Shown: one piece after another, positions 23,499-35,529 of the stretch
Layout of the letters: each line of letters starts with the position of its first letter
How positions within the stretch are numbered: position 1 is the first letter of the stretch
From: Limonium bicolor
Taxonomy: Eukaryota; Streptophyta; Magnoliopsida; Caryophyllales; Plumbaginaceae
NCBI GenBank assembly: GCA_023374045.1
Contig: CM041777.1
Location: forward strand, 486,367,594 to 486,431,593
Length of the DNA stretch: 64,000 nt
Direction of reading: 5' to 3'
Translations under genes and position numbers: made by a program
Notes under the pieces: model-generated
Database searches by the model: none
What the model saw: the letters and a program-made list of their open reading frames with translations, nothing else
Told to the model about the DNA's origin: nothing

Positions 23499-26400
23499 TT
23501 TATTTTTATTTTTAATGGTTGGCGCCAGGCCTTGTATAGATGAGTGGTAGTAAATAATGTATGTACAAAGTAGCAAGAAAGGGAGGGAGAAAGGAGAAAA
23601 CAAAAAGGAGAATACAACAAGCCTAACACATTATACTACTAGGACCAGAAACAAGATAGCCTTCGCACATAGACCAATCAAGAAAAAAAACAGACACAAA
23701 CAAACCTCACAGCAGAGCTTTCCATCGATGAAATAGGCAGTCATCATGGAGAAACGAGTGCATAGCAAGTGGGGGGGGGGGGGGTGATCCCATTTAAGTT
23801 GCACCATCGCCAAACGTTAAGCTTCATTGTTTCAAACGGATCCCAAGTCGTCGAGGCATCCGGATTAAAGGTTTTCCTATTTCTATCTTCCCATGCCACC
23901 AAGCAGAGAGCTCTAATTGTTGCCCTCCAAGCCCATTTAATTTCTTTACCACGGATCCAATCATCCCATGCCATGAAAATCTCTTTTATCTCATACGGAA
24001 GTGTAACGACTATTCCCCACCACCTCATTGTCTTCCTCCAAACAGCATGGAACTCCTTACACCACACTAACGCATGGCTTAGTGATTCCATGCCCAAATG
24101 ACATCTTGGACATAACGATCCTGAGATGGTCACCAAACCCCTGAAGAAAAGTTGGTCCCTTATGCACACTGCATTGCGGTGAATTAGCCAGCAGAAGAGC
24201 TGGCCACGTGGTGAAACATGTGTAGACCATACCGGGACAAACTCCTGTAGAGTCGAGTTCTGTGCATCACCTTGCAGGGCTTTTACACCTCTGTTCACAG
24301 AGAAAATGTGTGTCTCATTTGCACCCCATGTAAGCAGGTCGCGCCCCCTGAGAGTAGTATGAGCATGCTGGAGACATATCATCATCTCGTTGAGTAAAGA
24401 CTCCTCGTAGAGGAATAGCTCTCTTCTCCATTGAAAATGCCAGCATACGATCCCATCTTAAATCCGACAGCTCACCCACTGTGGCATCTTTCTGATCTGT
24501 TAATTGGAAAAGCCTTGGAAATAGATCATACAGCCTGCCTTCTTTCAGCCACACATCTTTCCAAAATCTCACCCTCGAGCCATCACCTACTCGCCATCTA
24601 ATGAGGCCATGGACAGAGTTCATCAATTCCAATCTCCAAGAGAATACCGCACATACCTCTTTCCAAATCCCCACCTCTGTCGAAGAAGCTATAGCTCTCC
24701 AATCTAGGGAAGCTGAAGGATCGAATCCATAGATTGACCCTAAGAGTTCCTTCCAAGCCATTCTCCGATCATTATGATATCTAAACCACCACTTCATTAG
24801 GAGCGCAGTGTTCTTTATCTCCAGATCCACTAGTCCCAATCCACCGGCATCTTTTGGTTTAAGCACCTCCTTCCAAGAAATGAGGGCCAGTTTCCTTCTA
24901 TCCGTGCTGCCCCAGAAGAAATTTCTTTGCATGGATTCGATTTGCTTGAGAACTTTCTTCGGCATCCGAAATAGGCTCATATAGTAGGTGGGGATAGCCT
25001 CAAGGACCGCTCTGATCAACACTAGTCTTCCAGCCCTTGATAGACAACGTACCTTCCAACCACTTAGTCGAGCTTTGATCTTGTCAATCACCGGCTTCCA
25101 GGTAGCGCATCTTTTTGGGTTCGCACCCAGGGGGAAACCCAAGTACGTACATGGGAGCATATTTCTTTCGACCTCCAGCCATTGGCACACCTCATCTGTC
25201 TCGACCTCAGTCATGTTTATGCAGAAGATCTTTGATTTCTCCCAATTTATGTGTAGACCGGACATGCCCGCAAACAACGCCACCACTCCCTTTGTCATAA
25301 TGACCTCCTCAATCGCCGCATCACAGAAAATAAGTGTGTCATCTGCAAACTGTAGATGTGATATGGATTTATCATCTCTTCCCACTCTCATTCCTTTTCT
25401 TGCCCCAGCATCTAGCCCAGAGAGTAAGAGCCAGCTCAAGGCCTCAGCAACCAACACAAATAACAGGGGGGAGAGTGGATCCCCTTGTCTCAGTCCACGC
25501 CTGGCTCTAAAGGGTGGAGTAGGTACGCCATTCACAAGCACCGAGAGAGAGACCGAGCTAATGCATGTCATAACCCAGCTCCTCCACTTCCAACCAAAGC
25601 CCATTAATCTCCCCATCGTGTCAATGAATTCCCATGCAACCGTATCATATGCCTTTCTGAAGTCGATCTTCAAAAGAATGCCTTTCTTGCGATGTTTCTT
25701 CAACCATCTGATCACCTCGTTTGCAATGAGCGGTCCATCAAGGATACTCCTACCTTTCACAAATGCCGTCTGTGTCTCCCCAATAAGCTTCGGTAATACT
25801 AGACTCAATCTCTTTGCCATCACTTTCGAGATGATCTTGTATACACAGCCCACCATGCTGATTGGTCTGAAATCATTCATCTCACTAGCACCATTCTTTT
25901 TTGGAATGAGCGTCACCCATGTCATGTTGCAGTCCAGTGGTATAACACCAGTAGAGAAGAAAGATATTACCTCATTAATGAAATCAGGTCCGATGATACT
26001 CCATGTATATTTGATGAAGTTGAAATTGAACCCATCGAACCCTGGTGCCTTTGAGCCATTGGTTTCCCATACAAGCGTGGTGATTTCTTCAGCTGATGGA
26101 AGGGTTTCGAGTGCCGCTTCCAATACCGTGAGTCTCGGTCGTCCGACGCTTGGTGGTACCATGTGCGAAGTATCTCGATAGGCGAATTGCCTTCTAAACT
26201 CTCCACAGATCGCTCTTTTTATTACCACGGGGTCCTCCACCCACTCATTATGCACCTTCCATTTCATGATCGATTTATACCGTCGGTTCATACAGGCCTT
26301 CAAGTGGAAGTACCTCGTATTTCGGTCCCCCATAGCCAAGTGCTTCTCGCGTGACAGTTGTTTCCAAAACCGCTCTTGTAGTCTCCAAGCTTTGTACAGC

Positions 26401-27474
26401 TCTGCCTGTGCTTCTCTCCTTTGCATCAACTGATGGTGGGACAACCCACCCGTCACTGCTGCATCATCAAGAGACTTTATGGATCCCTCAAGTTGTTCGA
26501 TTATTCTATCAACTGAACCGAATACATCCCTGTTCCATGTCCGGATAGGTTCCTTCAGGGCTTTCAGCCTCTTAGACAGCGAGTCACCAGATGTGTTTGG
26601 CCATGCCTCTTCAATAAGTTTCTTGAACCCCTCGTTTTCATGCCATATGTCAAGGTTTCTAAACGGTCTCCGGCCCCATGTGCAGTCAGGTTCAGTTACT
26701 ACCATTAACATTCTGTGGTCCGACACCAGCCATGGTCGCACCACAAGATGTAAGTCACCAAATGCCATCACCCATTCAGACCCAAAGAAAGCGCGGTCTA
26801 GCCAGCTCATCCTACTGCTGCGCTTCCATGTGAATTGCACACCCTGGCAAATCAGTTCCGTCAACCCCAAGTCATCTATCCATCGTTCAAAAACTCTAAT
26901 TCCCTGAGACATGGACCGCTGGATATCCACCTCTGTATTAACACGGTGCATGGGGCATCGCACTTCATTGAAATCGCCAAGGCACAACACTGATCGATTG
27001 CCTTGGTTAAACCACACTCTCAGTTCATCAAACATAACCCTTCTCTCTTCAGCAGCAGTCGGTCCATAGACAAATACAATATGACCAGAAAAACCAAAGT
27101 ACGCAGTACTACCTCTACTACCACCCAACGTGGTCTGACCCAGGATTGAATTACCTGCACTGTCTCTTCCTCCCAGAGTAGAATAATCCCACCCGATCGT
27201 CCCACAGCCTTCTCCTCGATGACGCCCTGTCCACTTCCAGGACTCCAAAGGTTCCCGATGGCGTCAGCAATCCCGCTGGAGCTTTGTGTTTCTACTAGAG
27301 CTATCATATTTATCTTGAGATCCCGTACCTCTTTTTTGATTCTCCATCTCTTCCCCTGCCTTCCCAACCCTCCTATGTTGAGCAGTGCTATCTTGGTCAT
27401 GATAGTTTGCTGGATGCATGGAAGCCAGTCTAGAAGACCGACGGACAACGTTTGCTTTGAGGATATTGTGGAGG
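23499..27474 (-). mobile_element. LINE-B, 5'-truncated L1-type element
   Basis: A minus-strand L1 bounded by perfect 17-bp duplications. Its 3' tail is A-rich (plus-strand T-rich run 23498-23513). The body carries an apurinic-type endonuclease, RT and RT zinc-binding domain. ORF1 (gag-like) is missing and the element starts almost at the endonuclease start codon, so it was truncated at insertion, as is common. It lies upstream of the ATL gene in the same orientation. A run of 14 G at 23771-23784 is a likely sequencing weak spot. Confidence 0.93.
23744..27448 (-). pseudogene. LINE-B ORF2: endonuclease, reverse transcriptase, zf-RVT
   Basis: Nearly intact, in three overlapping frames. The endonuclease N-terminus (KIALLNIGGLG, VETQ) is at 27448 to about 27120. 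After a one-base shift the frame opened at 27248 carries GDFNEV, the SDHRML catalytic block, then the RT with KIDFRKAYDTVAW, QGDPLSPLLF and the catalytic LQFADD motif. A second shift near 24380 leads to the C-terminal zinc-binding domain (SPRGQLFCWL...CPRCHLGMESLSHALVWC). The product would nick target DNA and copy the LINE RNA on site. Two frameshifts and no internal stops indicate a fairly young copy; some shifts may be sequencing errors. Confidence 0.92.
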
Positions 27475-27491
27475 AAATCCTTTCTAATAAT
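27475..27491. repeat. Right target-site duplication of LINE-B
   Basis: An exact copy of 23482-23498. Confidence 0.93.
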
Positions 27492-27921
27492 AGTAACTCT
27501 ATTAGCGTGCGATTGGATAAAAGCTAAAATTACTTACTCTGGAAGTGAAAACAAACAGTTGGGTAGAAAGTAGGCACTTCCATTACAATATGAAGAGGGA
27601 AATCTGTCTTTGAACGCCAACAAAAGAATAACCCGAGGTAGAAGAAGACGGTGCGGTTAAATTATAATCAGCATTGTTCCTTTTTAACCAATCATGCTTT
27701 GCTGAAACCAAACAATTCTTCCTACTATCCCTTGAAAGCCACAGGGTTGCATTATCAAGACTTGAAGATTTCTGAAGAACCATTGAAAGAAGATATAATT
27801 AATTCTTTGTGAACAGAAGTGGTTTGGTGAGCATAATCTCCAACTGCATGGAATTTTGAATTTAACTGATTTGATCAAAACACGATACCTTTGTAAATGT
27901 ATATTTACCGAAGGTTTTTGA
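27492..27921. other. Unassigned AT-rich flank
   Basis: The continuation of the ATL upstream region beyond the LINE-B insertion. I see no gene, repeat or element end in it. Confidence 0.4.
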
Positions 27922-28452
27922 TGTGACAAAATTACCAGACCAAGGCTTGCCTATATTATCTCAACAACCTCTACAATCAGTCTTTAGAAGATCTTAACAG
28001 AATATTTACTCAATAATTAGAAGGAGTAAAATCAAAGGCGCCAGCATTATACTAGGAAACAGTTTAGAGATATTTTAGGATCTTGTATTTTGTATTTATA
28101 TTAGCTTTAGATAAAGATTTTTTGTAGATATTTAGAAGGTTGTTATCTGCCTCCAAGGTAGTATAAATGTACAGCAAAAACATCAGAAAAGGCAGAGCTT
28201 CTACCGTAAAAAATAGTCTTTGAGAGAAAAGAGAGTTGTCGATAGTAATCAACGTTTTGTCTAGAATTAGACGTGAGAGTGATTGTTCAAAGTGTTGCAC
28301 AGATCAGGTGAGGAGTTTTCAAGTTATCAATAATAAGATTGGTAGCAGAGTTTTTCTTCTATAACACTTTTTGTCTCTTTCTCTGTTTCTCTGTTTCTGC
28401 TCTCTGTCAGTCTCGTACTGAGGCTTATGATTTTATACATTACAAACTTACA
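27922..28452 (+). repeat. Probable Copia 5' LTR
   Basis: The right end is fixed by a terminal CTTACA (28452) two bases before a tRNA-Met primer site. The left end TGTGACAAAA (about 27922) is a guess from the TG...CA rule. A TATA box (AGTATAAATGTA, about 28160) sits about 290 bases before the LTR end. No second copy was found to confirm the limits. Confidence 0.5.
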
Positions 28453-28454
28453 AG

Positions 28455-28466
28455 TGGTATCAGAGC
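28455..28466 (+). promoter_or_regulatory. Copia primer-binding site
   Basis: TGGTATCAGAGC, complementary to initiator tRNA-Met, lies 48 bases before the gag start codon. Confidence 0.85.
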
Positions 28467-28513
28467 AGGTTTACCCAATATAGAGGTTAACACTTCTGGG
28501 TAGATCGTGAAAG

Positions 28514-30364
28514 ATGAGTTCGTATTATGTAAAAGCACCAAGGTTGACGAAATTCAATTATCCCAAGTGGTGCGAGCAGATGGAAGCTCAGTTGATGTCC
28601 GTAAATTACAAGGTTTGGAAGGTGGTGATGCAAGGTGATTACAAACCTACTGTCGTTGTTGAAGGTGAGAGACAGGCCAAACCTGAGGATCAATGGACAG
28701 AAGTCGATGAAGATCTCTTAAGCAAAAATAAACAAGCTCTTCGCATTCTTGTCTCCTCCTTATCCGACGAAGATCAAGGAAGGGTCTTGGGTATAAGAAC
28801 GACAAAAGGAGTATGGTACTTTCTGAAGATTGCTTATCAAGGAACAGAATCAATCCGCAAAGCTAAGGAGAAACAGTTTCAACTAGAGTTTAACAACTTC
28901 AAGATGTCAGAGGGTGCGAGTCTAGCGCTGACGGTGGAAAGGTTCAATCAAGTGCTTATGGAACCCAAAACGGTTGGGGTAACTCTTTCTAATGAGACTA
29001 TTAATGATAAATTTCTTGACTCACTAACCAAGGATTGGCTTAACTATACCTCACTTCTTGAGAAAATGAAAGAATTTTCATATATGTCATTTGAAGAATT
29101 GTGTTCAGATCTGATAGTTCATGAAAGCATGAATGAACAAAATGTAGTGGTGCACAAGGATCTCGCACTCATGGCAAAGCAATCTGTCGAAACGCTAGAC
29201 TGGGACTATGATGATGACATGGAGAATGAGATAACTATACTAGCACAAGGACTAAAGCGCATTCTTAGTAGAAAAGGTTATCAAGGTGGAAAGTCTAGAC
29301 GTGAGTATTATACCAGCAAGTATGAATGTTTTCGATGTCACAAAACAGGACATTTGATAAAGGATTGCCCTTTACCATCGAGATCTTCACAACATCGAGG
29401 ATGTGAGTCATGCATGGAAACTTCCGTGTGGGGTGAGGATGATGCTGAACTAGATGGCAAAGATAGCAATAAAGCACATTTTTGCATGCCTGCAATCCAT
29501 CAATCTCATACTGACACTACAAAATATGATGAGACTATGAGTTTGATGGCTGGAGATAAGGTACTTCAATACCTCATAACGGATCAGGTAAGTTCTCAAA
29601 GCTTGAATGATTTTTATGATAGTTCTACTAAGTCACAAGTGTTTGATATGTTGAAAGATGCTCTTTCAAAAATTAGGGATTTGGAAGCGAAACAGGAACA
29701 TACCACGGAGACTCTTATTATGGTTAGTAAACTACAAGAAGAGATGGTTGTTTTGAAAAAAAAATAAGGAGTTGGCATCTTAGTTAGTCTTAAACTCAGC
29801 TAAGGTTGTTCAATCCACGTTTACTGTACCTGTCAGTACTAAACTGAGTTCTATTCCTAAGTAGGCAGAAAAAGAAATTCAATCTCTCAAAGCTAATAAT
29901 GAGTGGATACGTCAGGATAATGCTGATCTACAAAGGCAGTGTGATGCACTTAGTAGAAAATTAGACATTATGACTTTGGAAAATCCCTCTTGGTATAAAG
30001 GAAAAGATAAACTTAATGAAATGGTAGGTCGACCTAATCAAGGACGTGCTGGTCTAGGGTTTTATGGCACTACTTCGTCAACGTCTAATGTTTTACCTCA
30101 AAAACAAAATTCACAGACTAGGGCTGATCCTACAAGATATCCTAGTGTTTCTAATTCACGAACTTCATATACTACTGCTATGAATGTTACTTCACACGTA
30201 AGGGTAGAGTGTAGTTCCTGTCATATACATGGTCACCATATTCGTTCATGTCATAAGCTTCAACGCAAGAATGCTCGACTTGCTCAGTCTAATACTGTTA
30301 AATATGCTCAGCTTTATATCAATCTTAGACGTCCCAGACAACAATGGGTCCCTAAGCGGCACTA
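28514..30364 (+). pseudogene. Sirevirus-like Copia gag, broken
   Basis: A 417-codon frame (28514-29767) opens as a UBN2-type Copia gag (PRLTKFNYPKWCEQMEAQL). It carries a zinc knuckle CFRCHKTGHLIKDC (CX2CX4HX4C, about residues 272-285) and a charged coiled-coil-like tail. It stops in an A-run (29754-29767); a one-base change there would let it read on. Further gag follows to 30364, with a second CX2CX4HX4C knuckle (CSSCHIHGHHIRSC, about 30211-30252) and a terminal WVPK. Two knuckles plus a coiled coil fit the Sirevirus/Maximus lineage better than other Copia groups. Confidence 0.8.
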
Positions 30365-30499
30365 ACTGTTTTATCTTCTCAGGATAATAAAGTTCCAAAC
30401 TGGCGGCTGATGGAGTTTGGATGTTCTTGTCATATTAAAGGAAATATTCATATTCTACTAACTTTGGTTTGGTTTTTCATGTAGGATCTGCCTTCTTCC

Positions 30500-30985
30500 T
30501 AAGGGCTTTCACAGATCGAGACTGATAAAAAAAAGAAAATTTATTTCTGGTTCTGCCCCAAATTGGTCATTTCAAGCCCGGTGTCTTGGTTCTTCTAAGA
30601 GGCAATCACATATTGCACTCTCCCACATTGAAGCGGTACATATCGTTGCTACTGTTTGATGCGCCCACATCCTCTACCTTCAATATCAATTGGCTGACTA
30701 TGGTGTTCTTTAGTCTCATGTGGCAATCTACTACGATACTCTCTTCAGTATTGCACTGACGAAGGATTCAGTTCAACATTCCATGATTACACATATTGAG
30801 ATTCGTCATCACTTTTCTCAAAATCAAGTTGGCAAGAATATTGTGGATCTCCCTCATTTTGCCACTGATCAACAATTGGAAACACTTTCACCAAAGCTCT
30901 TCCACATGAAACATTATCCTCATTCAGTCTTGCACTGTGGATGCTCAATGTTGACAAAGGTGTATTCTTTTTATTTATCGTATTG
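30500..30985 (+). pseudogene. Copia RNase H remnant
   Basis: Short frames give FTDRD-like, SWSSKRQSHIALSHIEA, LQYQLADYG, then IYYDTLFSIALTKDSVQHS and HIEIRHHF. This is the C-terminal RNase H order of Copia pol. Stops and shifts make it inactive. Protease, integrase and RT are missing between it and gag. Confidence 0.8.
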
Positions 30986-31821
30986 ACTTCTATTGTGTGC
31001 ATCAAAATTGGTACTTTAGAGTGAGTGAGCGTGACGTATATTTTATTATTTCATTTAACTCCATAATAAAGTGAGGATTACTTTTCTTTCCGTGGCATTT
31101 CTTGATTATTAATTTGGCTGATCTGGATCAAATTCTAAGTTGGAACATTGAACATCTGGTGGCACTATCCATTTATTACCACCACTTATCTTTCCGGTTT
31201 TCTCTAGCTGACCAACTGTCCCCTCAACATAGAACCCACTTTCGCTGGTCACTTTACACTCACCATTTTTTCTACAAGTTTCCCGTACCATTTTGCCAGT
31301 TTCTTTGTTGCACACATTTTACCTCACCAATGGCTTTCATACTGGTCAAGGATTCTCAAATAGTAACATAAAAAAAAATGATTCACTTCTGGTTGTACAA
31401 GTATCATCCAACTTCAGATGCTAGCTTTGCCTCAGCACAAGACTGATCAACCCTGTCCAAGGCTAGAACTGAGGTTTATATGGAAAGAAATAAAGGAATT
31501 ATGCAACCCTCTACTATTGGAGATTCGTATCAGTCTTACCCACTTATGATATACCATATGTTGCACGAGATTACACAAATCATTCTCCATGTTGTACCTC
31601 TGGATGATGTCATGTCTCTGCCTCTGGATCATAAGCATGATTGGATCCATAACTCTCTCCAATATGGGTCCTGGACTGAACGATGATCAGTGCATTGTTA
31701 AACAACCACTAAAGGCTTTGGGTGTGTCTTCACAACCCTCAGAGCTTCTAGTCTATCTACCTCAGCAGATGAAGAAATTTGAAGAAGCTATTCTAGAAGG
31801 CGTAACCTAGAGTGTCACATG
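30986..31821 (+). other. Copia 3' region, unrecognised
   Basis: After the RNase H relic comes about 830 bases with several frames of 60-90 codons, none resembling a known domain. Sireviruses often have extra sequence here, sometimes an env-like frame, but I cannot support that. No copy of the putative 5' LTR is seen, probably because the Athila element interrupts it. Confidence 0.3.
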
Positions 31822-32044
31822 ATAAGTGTGAAACATATAGGCTTTTTAGGGTTTAATTACCTTATAATCTGTGACAGTTTAGGCAATGTTTCCCACTTAT
31901 TATGCGTTTTTCCTAATATTGATGTTTTGATATGAAATAACGCATTTTATGTGTTAAATACAGGAAAAACCCATGGAAAGGAAGATTTTACATCATAAGG
32001 ATTACAATGCAACAAACGGGGAACAAATCAGAAAAAAAGATGCA

Positions 32045-32262
32045 AAAATTGGTCACGTCCGGCCATATTTACCGGACGCAAATCCAAACGTCCGTTAAAG
32101 GACACGTCCGGATCCGGACGCAAAGCCGGACGTGACCCGAGATTCGGATCCAAAAGTTCCGTCTCACGTCCGGATCCGGACGTGACCCGAGATTCAGATC
32201 CAAAAGTTCTGTCTCACGTCCGGATCCAGACAGATCCGGACGTCACACAGAGACGAAAAATA
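32045..32262 (+). repeat. TCCGGA palindrome cluster in Athila LTR
   Basis: Two tandem units of about 55 bases share CACGTCCGGATCCGGACGTG followed by ACCCGAGATTC. The copy at 32165-32184 is a perfect 20-bp palindrome. Partial units flank it on both sides. Confidence 0.9.
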
Positions 32263-33179
32263 AAAATGCATCGCGCTGGTAATTAGGCTTTCGGCGCAAT
32301 TATCAACCGAAAGCAGAAGTTTATCCCATGCTCAATCAGTTTAGCCGATGCCCATGCTCAATCAGTCTTACCCAACTCACCATTAACCAATATTTTTACT
32401 TTCAAAACCTATTAAAACTCTCATTCAGCTCCTAATTCAAACGCACCAGATGCTCTCGTCTACTCATACACACTCTCCCTCTCCACTTCTGCTTCTGTTC
32501 ACGATAAATCCCATCTCCAGTCATAAATCTTTCTCCATAACCCTTCTCCCTCAGTTACAGACATAACCCGTGCTCACGCCCTTCATTTAGCCGTGTCCGG
32601 ATCTACGTCCGGATCCAGACTGACCTTGAATAGCGTGTCCGGATCGACGTCCGACCCCAGATACCCGGACATGACACAGATAAGAGTGGAAACTGCAGAA
32701 TCGGTGACACCTTCTAAAATAAGTTTTTCTGCTAAATCCCTCTATCCTTATGCTGTTTATATTGAGCATTGTTATTATGTCTATGGCTGAGTAGTCACTT
32801 TTAATTTCGGTTTAATATGTATCTCTAGATTAATTATTTCCGAACCTTTGTGATTTTCTGCAGTACAATAGAATAAAGTTCTTTTCCCTTTTGAATTCCT
32901 AAACTTTCTTTAATCTGATAAATTATTGAGTTTATCAGTTTGTTAGCTTATAAGTGGGAACTGCGGCTATCAATTGACTACAGGCAAAGAACCAGTTAGT
33001 ATAGAGATGGTAATTCCTCTAAACCACTAGCTGACCATTAATCTATACTATGCTTAAAGCAATTAGTAAACAGTGGATTCATAACAAGAGTTAGGATTCG
33101 GTCTTTGCTAATTAGAATTCGTTGAGCGGGAGACCGAATACGAGTTGTCCTTATTCTAGGGTTTTATTCAGAATTCTAT

Positions 33180-33184
33180 AGAAA
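33180..33184. repeat. Left target duplication of Tekay-type element
   Basis: AGAAA directly before TGAAATACCCC; matches 56318-56322. Confidence 0.9.
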
Positions 33185-35040
33185 TGAAATACCCCGTAAT
33201 TAAAAATAGCGATTAATTAGGCTAATAAGTAATTTAGAAGCTTAATTATACATAAATAATCATGAGGGAACAAATCCCGAAGGAAACGGATCCTGAAAAC
33301 AGATTAAAAACACTAACAAACCTTAAAGCACGTTTTTTGAGGAAACCGGGAAAACGTGACTTTAAGCGGGTCAAATAGACTCGTAATAATTTTGGTCAAC
33401 TAAATAGTCATTATAATTATTAGTGAAGCTTTAGAACCAATAAAATCAATAAAACGAGAAATTAGTAAAAACTGTAAAAAACGGGAAGTTGTGGGGTAAA
33501 AGCATAAATAACTAGAACTAGTGTGTCCACTTTTAAAATAAAGTGTAGAGTTGGTGTGTGTGGGCTGTTTCAGCCGATGGCCTTCCCCTCTCTCACACAC
33601 TCTATTAATTCTTCTTATGTACAAAAGAACAAAACAATTAAAAGTCAAAAAGCAAACTTACTTTACCTCACCACTCTCTCTCCTAACCTCTCATTCTATT
33701 CACTCACGTACACCCCTTCTCCCTCATTCTCTATTCTTTTCTTCTTCCTCAACCGGACAGCAATGGTGAAAGGAGAAACCCACACAAAAACTCAACTTCT
33801 CTCCTCTTGTTAACCCCTTGAACCTCCATCAAAATTACAAAAATTATACCATTGAAATCCCCACACCAAGGAGAACATATCTATCCTTTCAAAATTCGAA
33901 AACAAGAACTTTCATCTCCATGGGTGTGTAGCATTTGGAGCTTCAGGACTACCATTAGAACCACCTCTTTCTCCTTGTTATTTGAGGTAAAAATATTCTT
34001 GAAAACTTGCCTTTTTCTAGCCCTTGTGGGCAAAACGAAATTTGGAAACTAAACCCTTGTTGTTCCTTGCACTCTAGCCGATTTTGGCTTCTTTGGAGGG
34101 TGAGAAATCTTGCTCTTGAGCTATTCTAAGCCTCATCTACATCCTTGCAAGGTAATGAAATTTCTAAACCCTAAAACTTAAAGATGGTTAGGGTTAGTTA
34201 TTGGTATTAAAATGGAGTGTATATGTGGGGTGTAGTGTTAGAGAAATTAATCTACAAAACCGGTGGGAAGGAAAGAAGGAAGAAGGAAATAAGAAGGAAG
34301 AAGAAAAGAGAAGCTAGTAAAGAGACAAGGTAAAATACATTCTTTTGTGTGGTTTAGTAATGTACTATGTAACAGATTTTAGTAGTGCAAATGAGTATTG
34401 AATATGGTATTGAGTAGTAGTGTAATGTGTATGAGAATCCTAGTGTTTTAAACCTTTAAAGGACATGTGAAAGCTTGTTGAAACCTAGATGGGAATTAAT
34501 GTTTAAGTGCAGGAATTTAATGTTGTTTAGTGTGGTATTTATGTATGAGAGTTGGGTATATTTATATTGGTTATAAACAGGTGGTATGGATCATATATGT
34601 GAGTGAAACAATGTGGTGAGAGTGTAAAAATATAGGGGAGGTTATGTCAAAATTTACCTAGGACTAGAACATTAAGAGACTAGAAACTAGGTAAAAATAT
34701 ACCTTGTAACAGATTTTGATTTGGTTTAGTTAGTGGGTAAGATGGAGAGATGTCTATGCATTAGAAGTTTTAGAAATGACATTAGAAGTGGGAGCTATAG
34801 AGGAGAGAGCTAGAGTCAAAATCTGTAGCAAATGCAACTAAGGAAGATTAGTGTAAGTGCTGAAATGGAACTTAGGAAAATGAGTGTGAAATTAGTGTAG
34901 AGATGAGTAATGGGTAATGGATGAACTAAGAGTATTAGGGAGCTTAATTAGTGTTAGAACATATAGGAATAGTGTAGGAACAATGGGTAAGTAATGGGTA
35001 AGAAGAGGGACTGAAAACAGAAATAAAATGCAAATACTGG

Positions 35041-35439
35041 GCCGGACCGACCTTGGGACCGGACTTGCAAGGTCGGTCGAGACAAGATTTATAAAGGACG
35101 GAAACCTTCTGGAATGGACCGACCTTGGGACCGGACAAGCAAGATCGGTCGGCCAGAAGAATATCCCGTAATTTAACCTACTGGAATGGACCGACCTTAC
35201 GAACCGGACTTGCAAGGTCGGTCGACTCAAAATTTTCCCGTCATGTAACTTACTGGAATGGAGACCTTGCGACCGGACTTGCAAGGTCGGTCGGGCTAAA
35301 TTTCTCGGTCAGGTAACTCACTGGAATGGACCGACCTTGGGACCGGACTTGCAAGGTCTGTCGGCCCTGAAATTTTCCAGTGTTTCCCTACTGACTTCGA
35401 CCGACCTTGGACCGACCTGGGGAAGGTCGGTTCGAGTCA
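35041..35439 (+). repeat. Hairpin array in Tekay-type 5' LTR
   Basis: Six units with arms GACCGACCTT / AAGGTCGGTC and a CCGGAC-containing loop, homologous to the LARD array. Unit 4 has lost CCGACC in its left arm and unit 2 has a mismatch (AAGATCGGTC). Confidence 0.9.
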
Positions 35440-35477
35440 CAAAAAAAAAACAATTACAAGTATATATTATATAGATA

Positions 35478-35482
<5 letters not shown>

Positions 35483-35526
<44 letters not shown>
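35483..35526. repeat. (AT)n microsatellite
   Basis: An uninterrupted AT run of about 44 bases. The 3' LTR has only a short version near 54740-54755, so it expanded in the 5' copy or contracted in the other. Confidence 0.9.

Positions 35527-35529
<3 letters not shown>

Larger units (their letters stand above)
31822..33184 (+). repeat. Athila 5' LTR, left part
   Basis: The sequence joins, across the Tekay-type insertion (33185-56317), to 56318-56648, which ends just before the Athila primer site. The joined LTR is about 1.7 kb, a normal Athila size. The left end (TGATAAGTG near 31822) is a guess, as the 3' LTR is not in the window. It contains TCCGGA-rich palindromes (32045-32262 and 32593-32670). 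Confidence 0.6.

Noticed and set aside
24988..26181. Open frame of 397 codons on the plus strand
   Set aside because: It is the antisense shadow of the LINE-B reverse transcriptase; the minus-strand frame has all catalytic motifs and this one has no recognisable domain.
35483..35526. (AT)n run as a regulatory element
   Set aside because: A simple microsatellite, much shorter in the other LTR copy.
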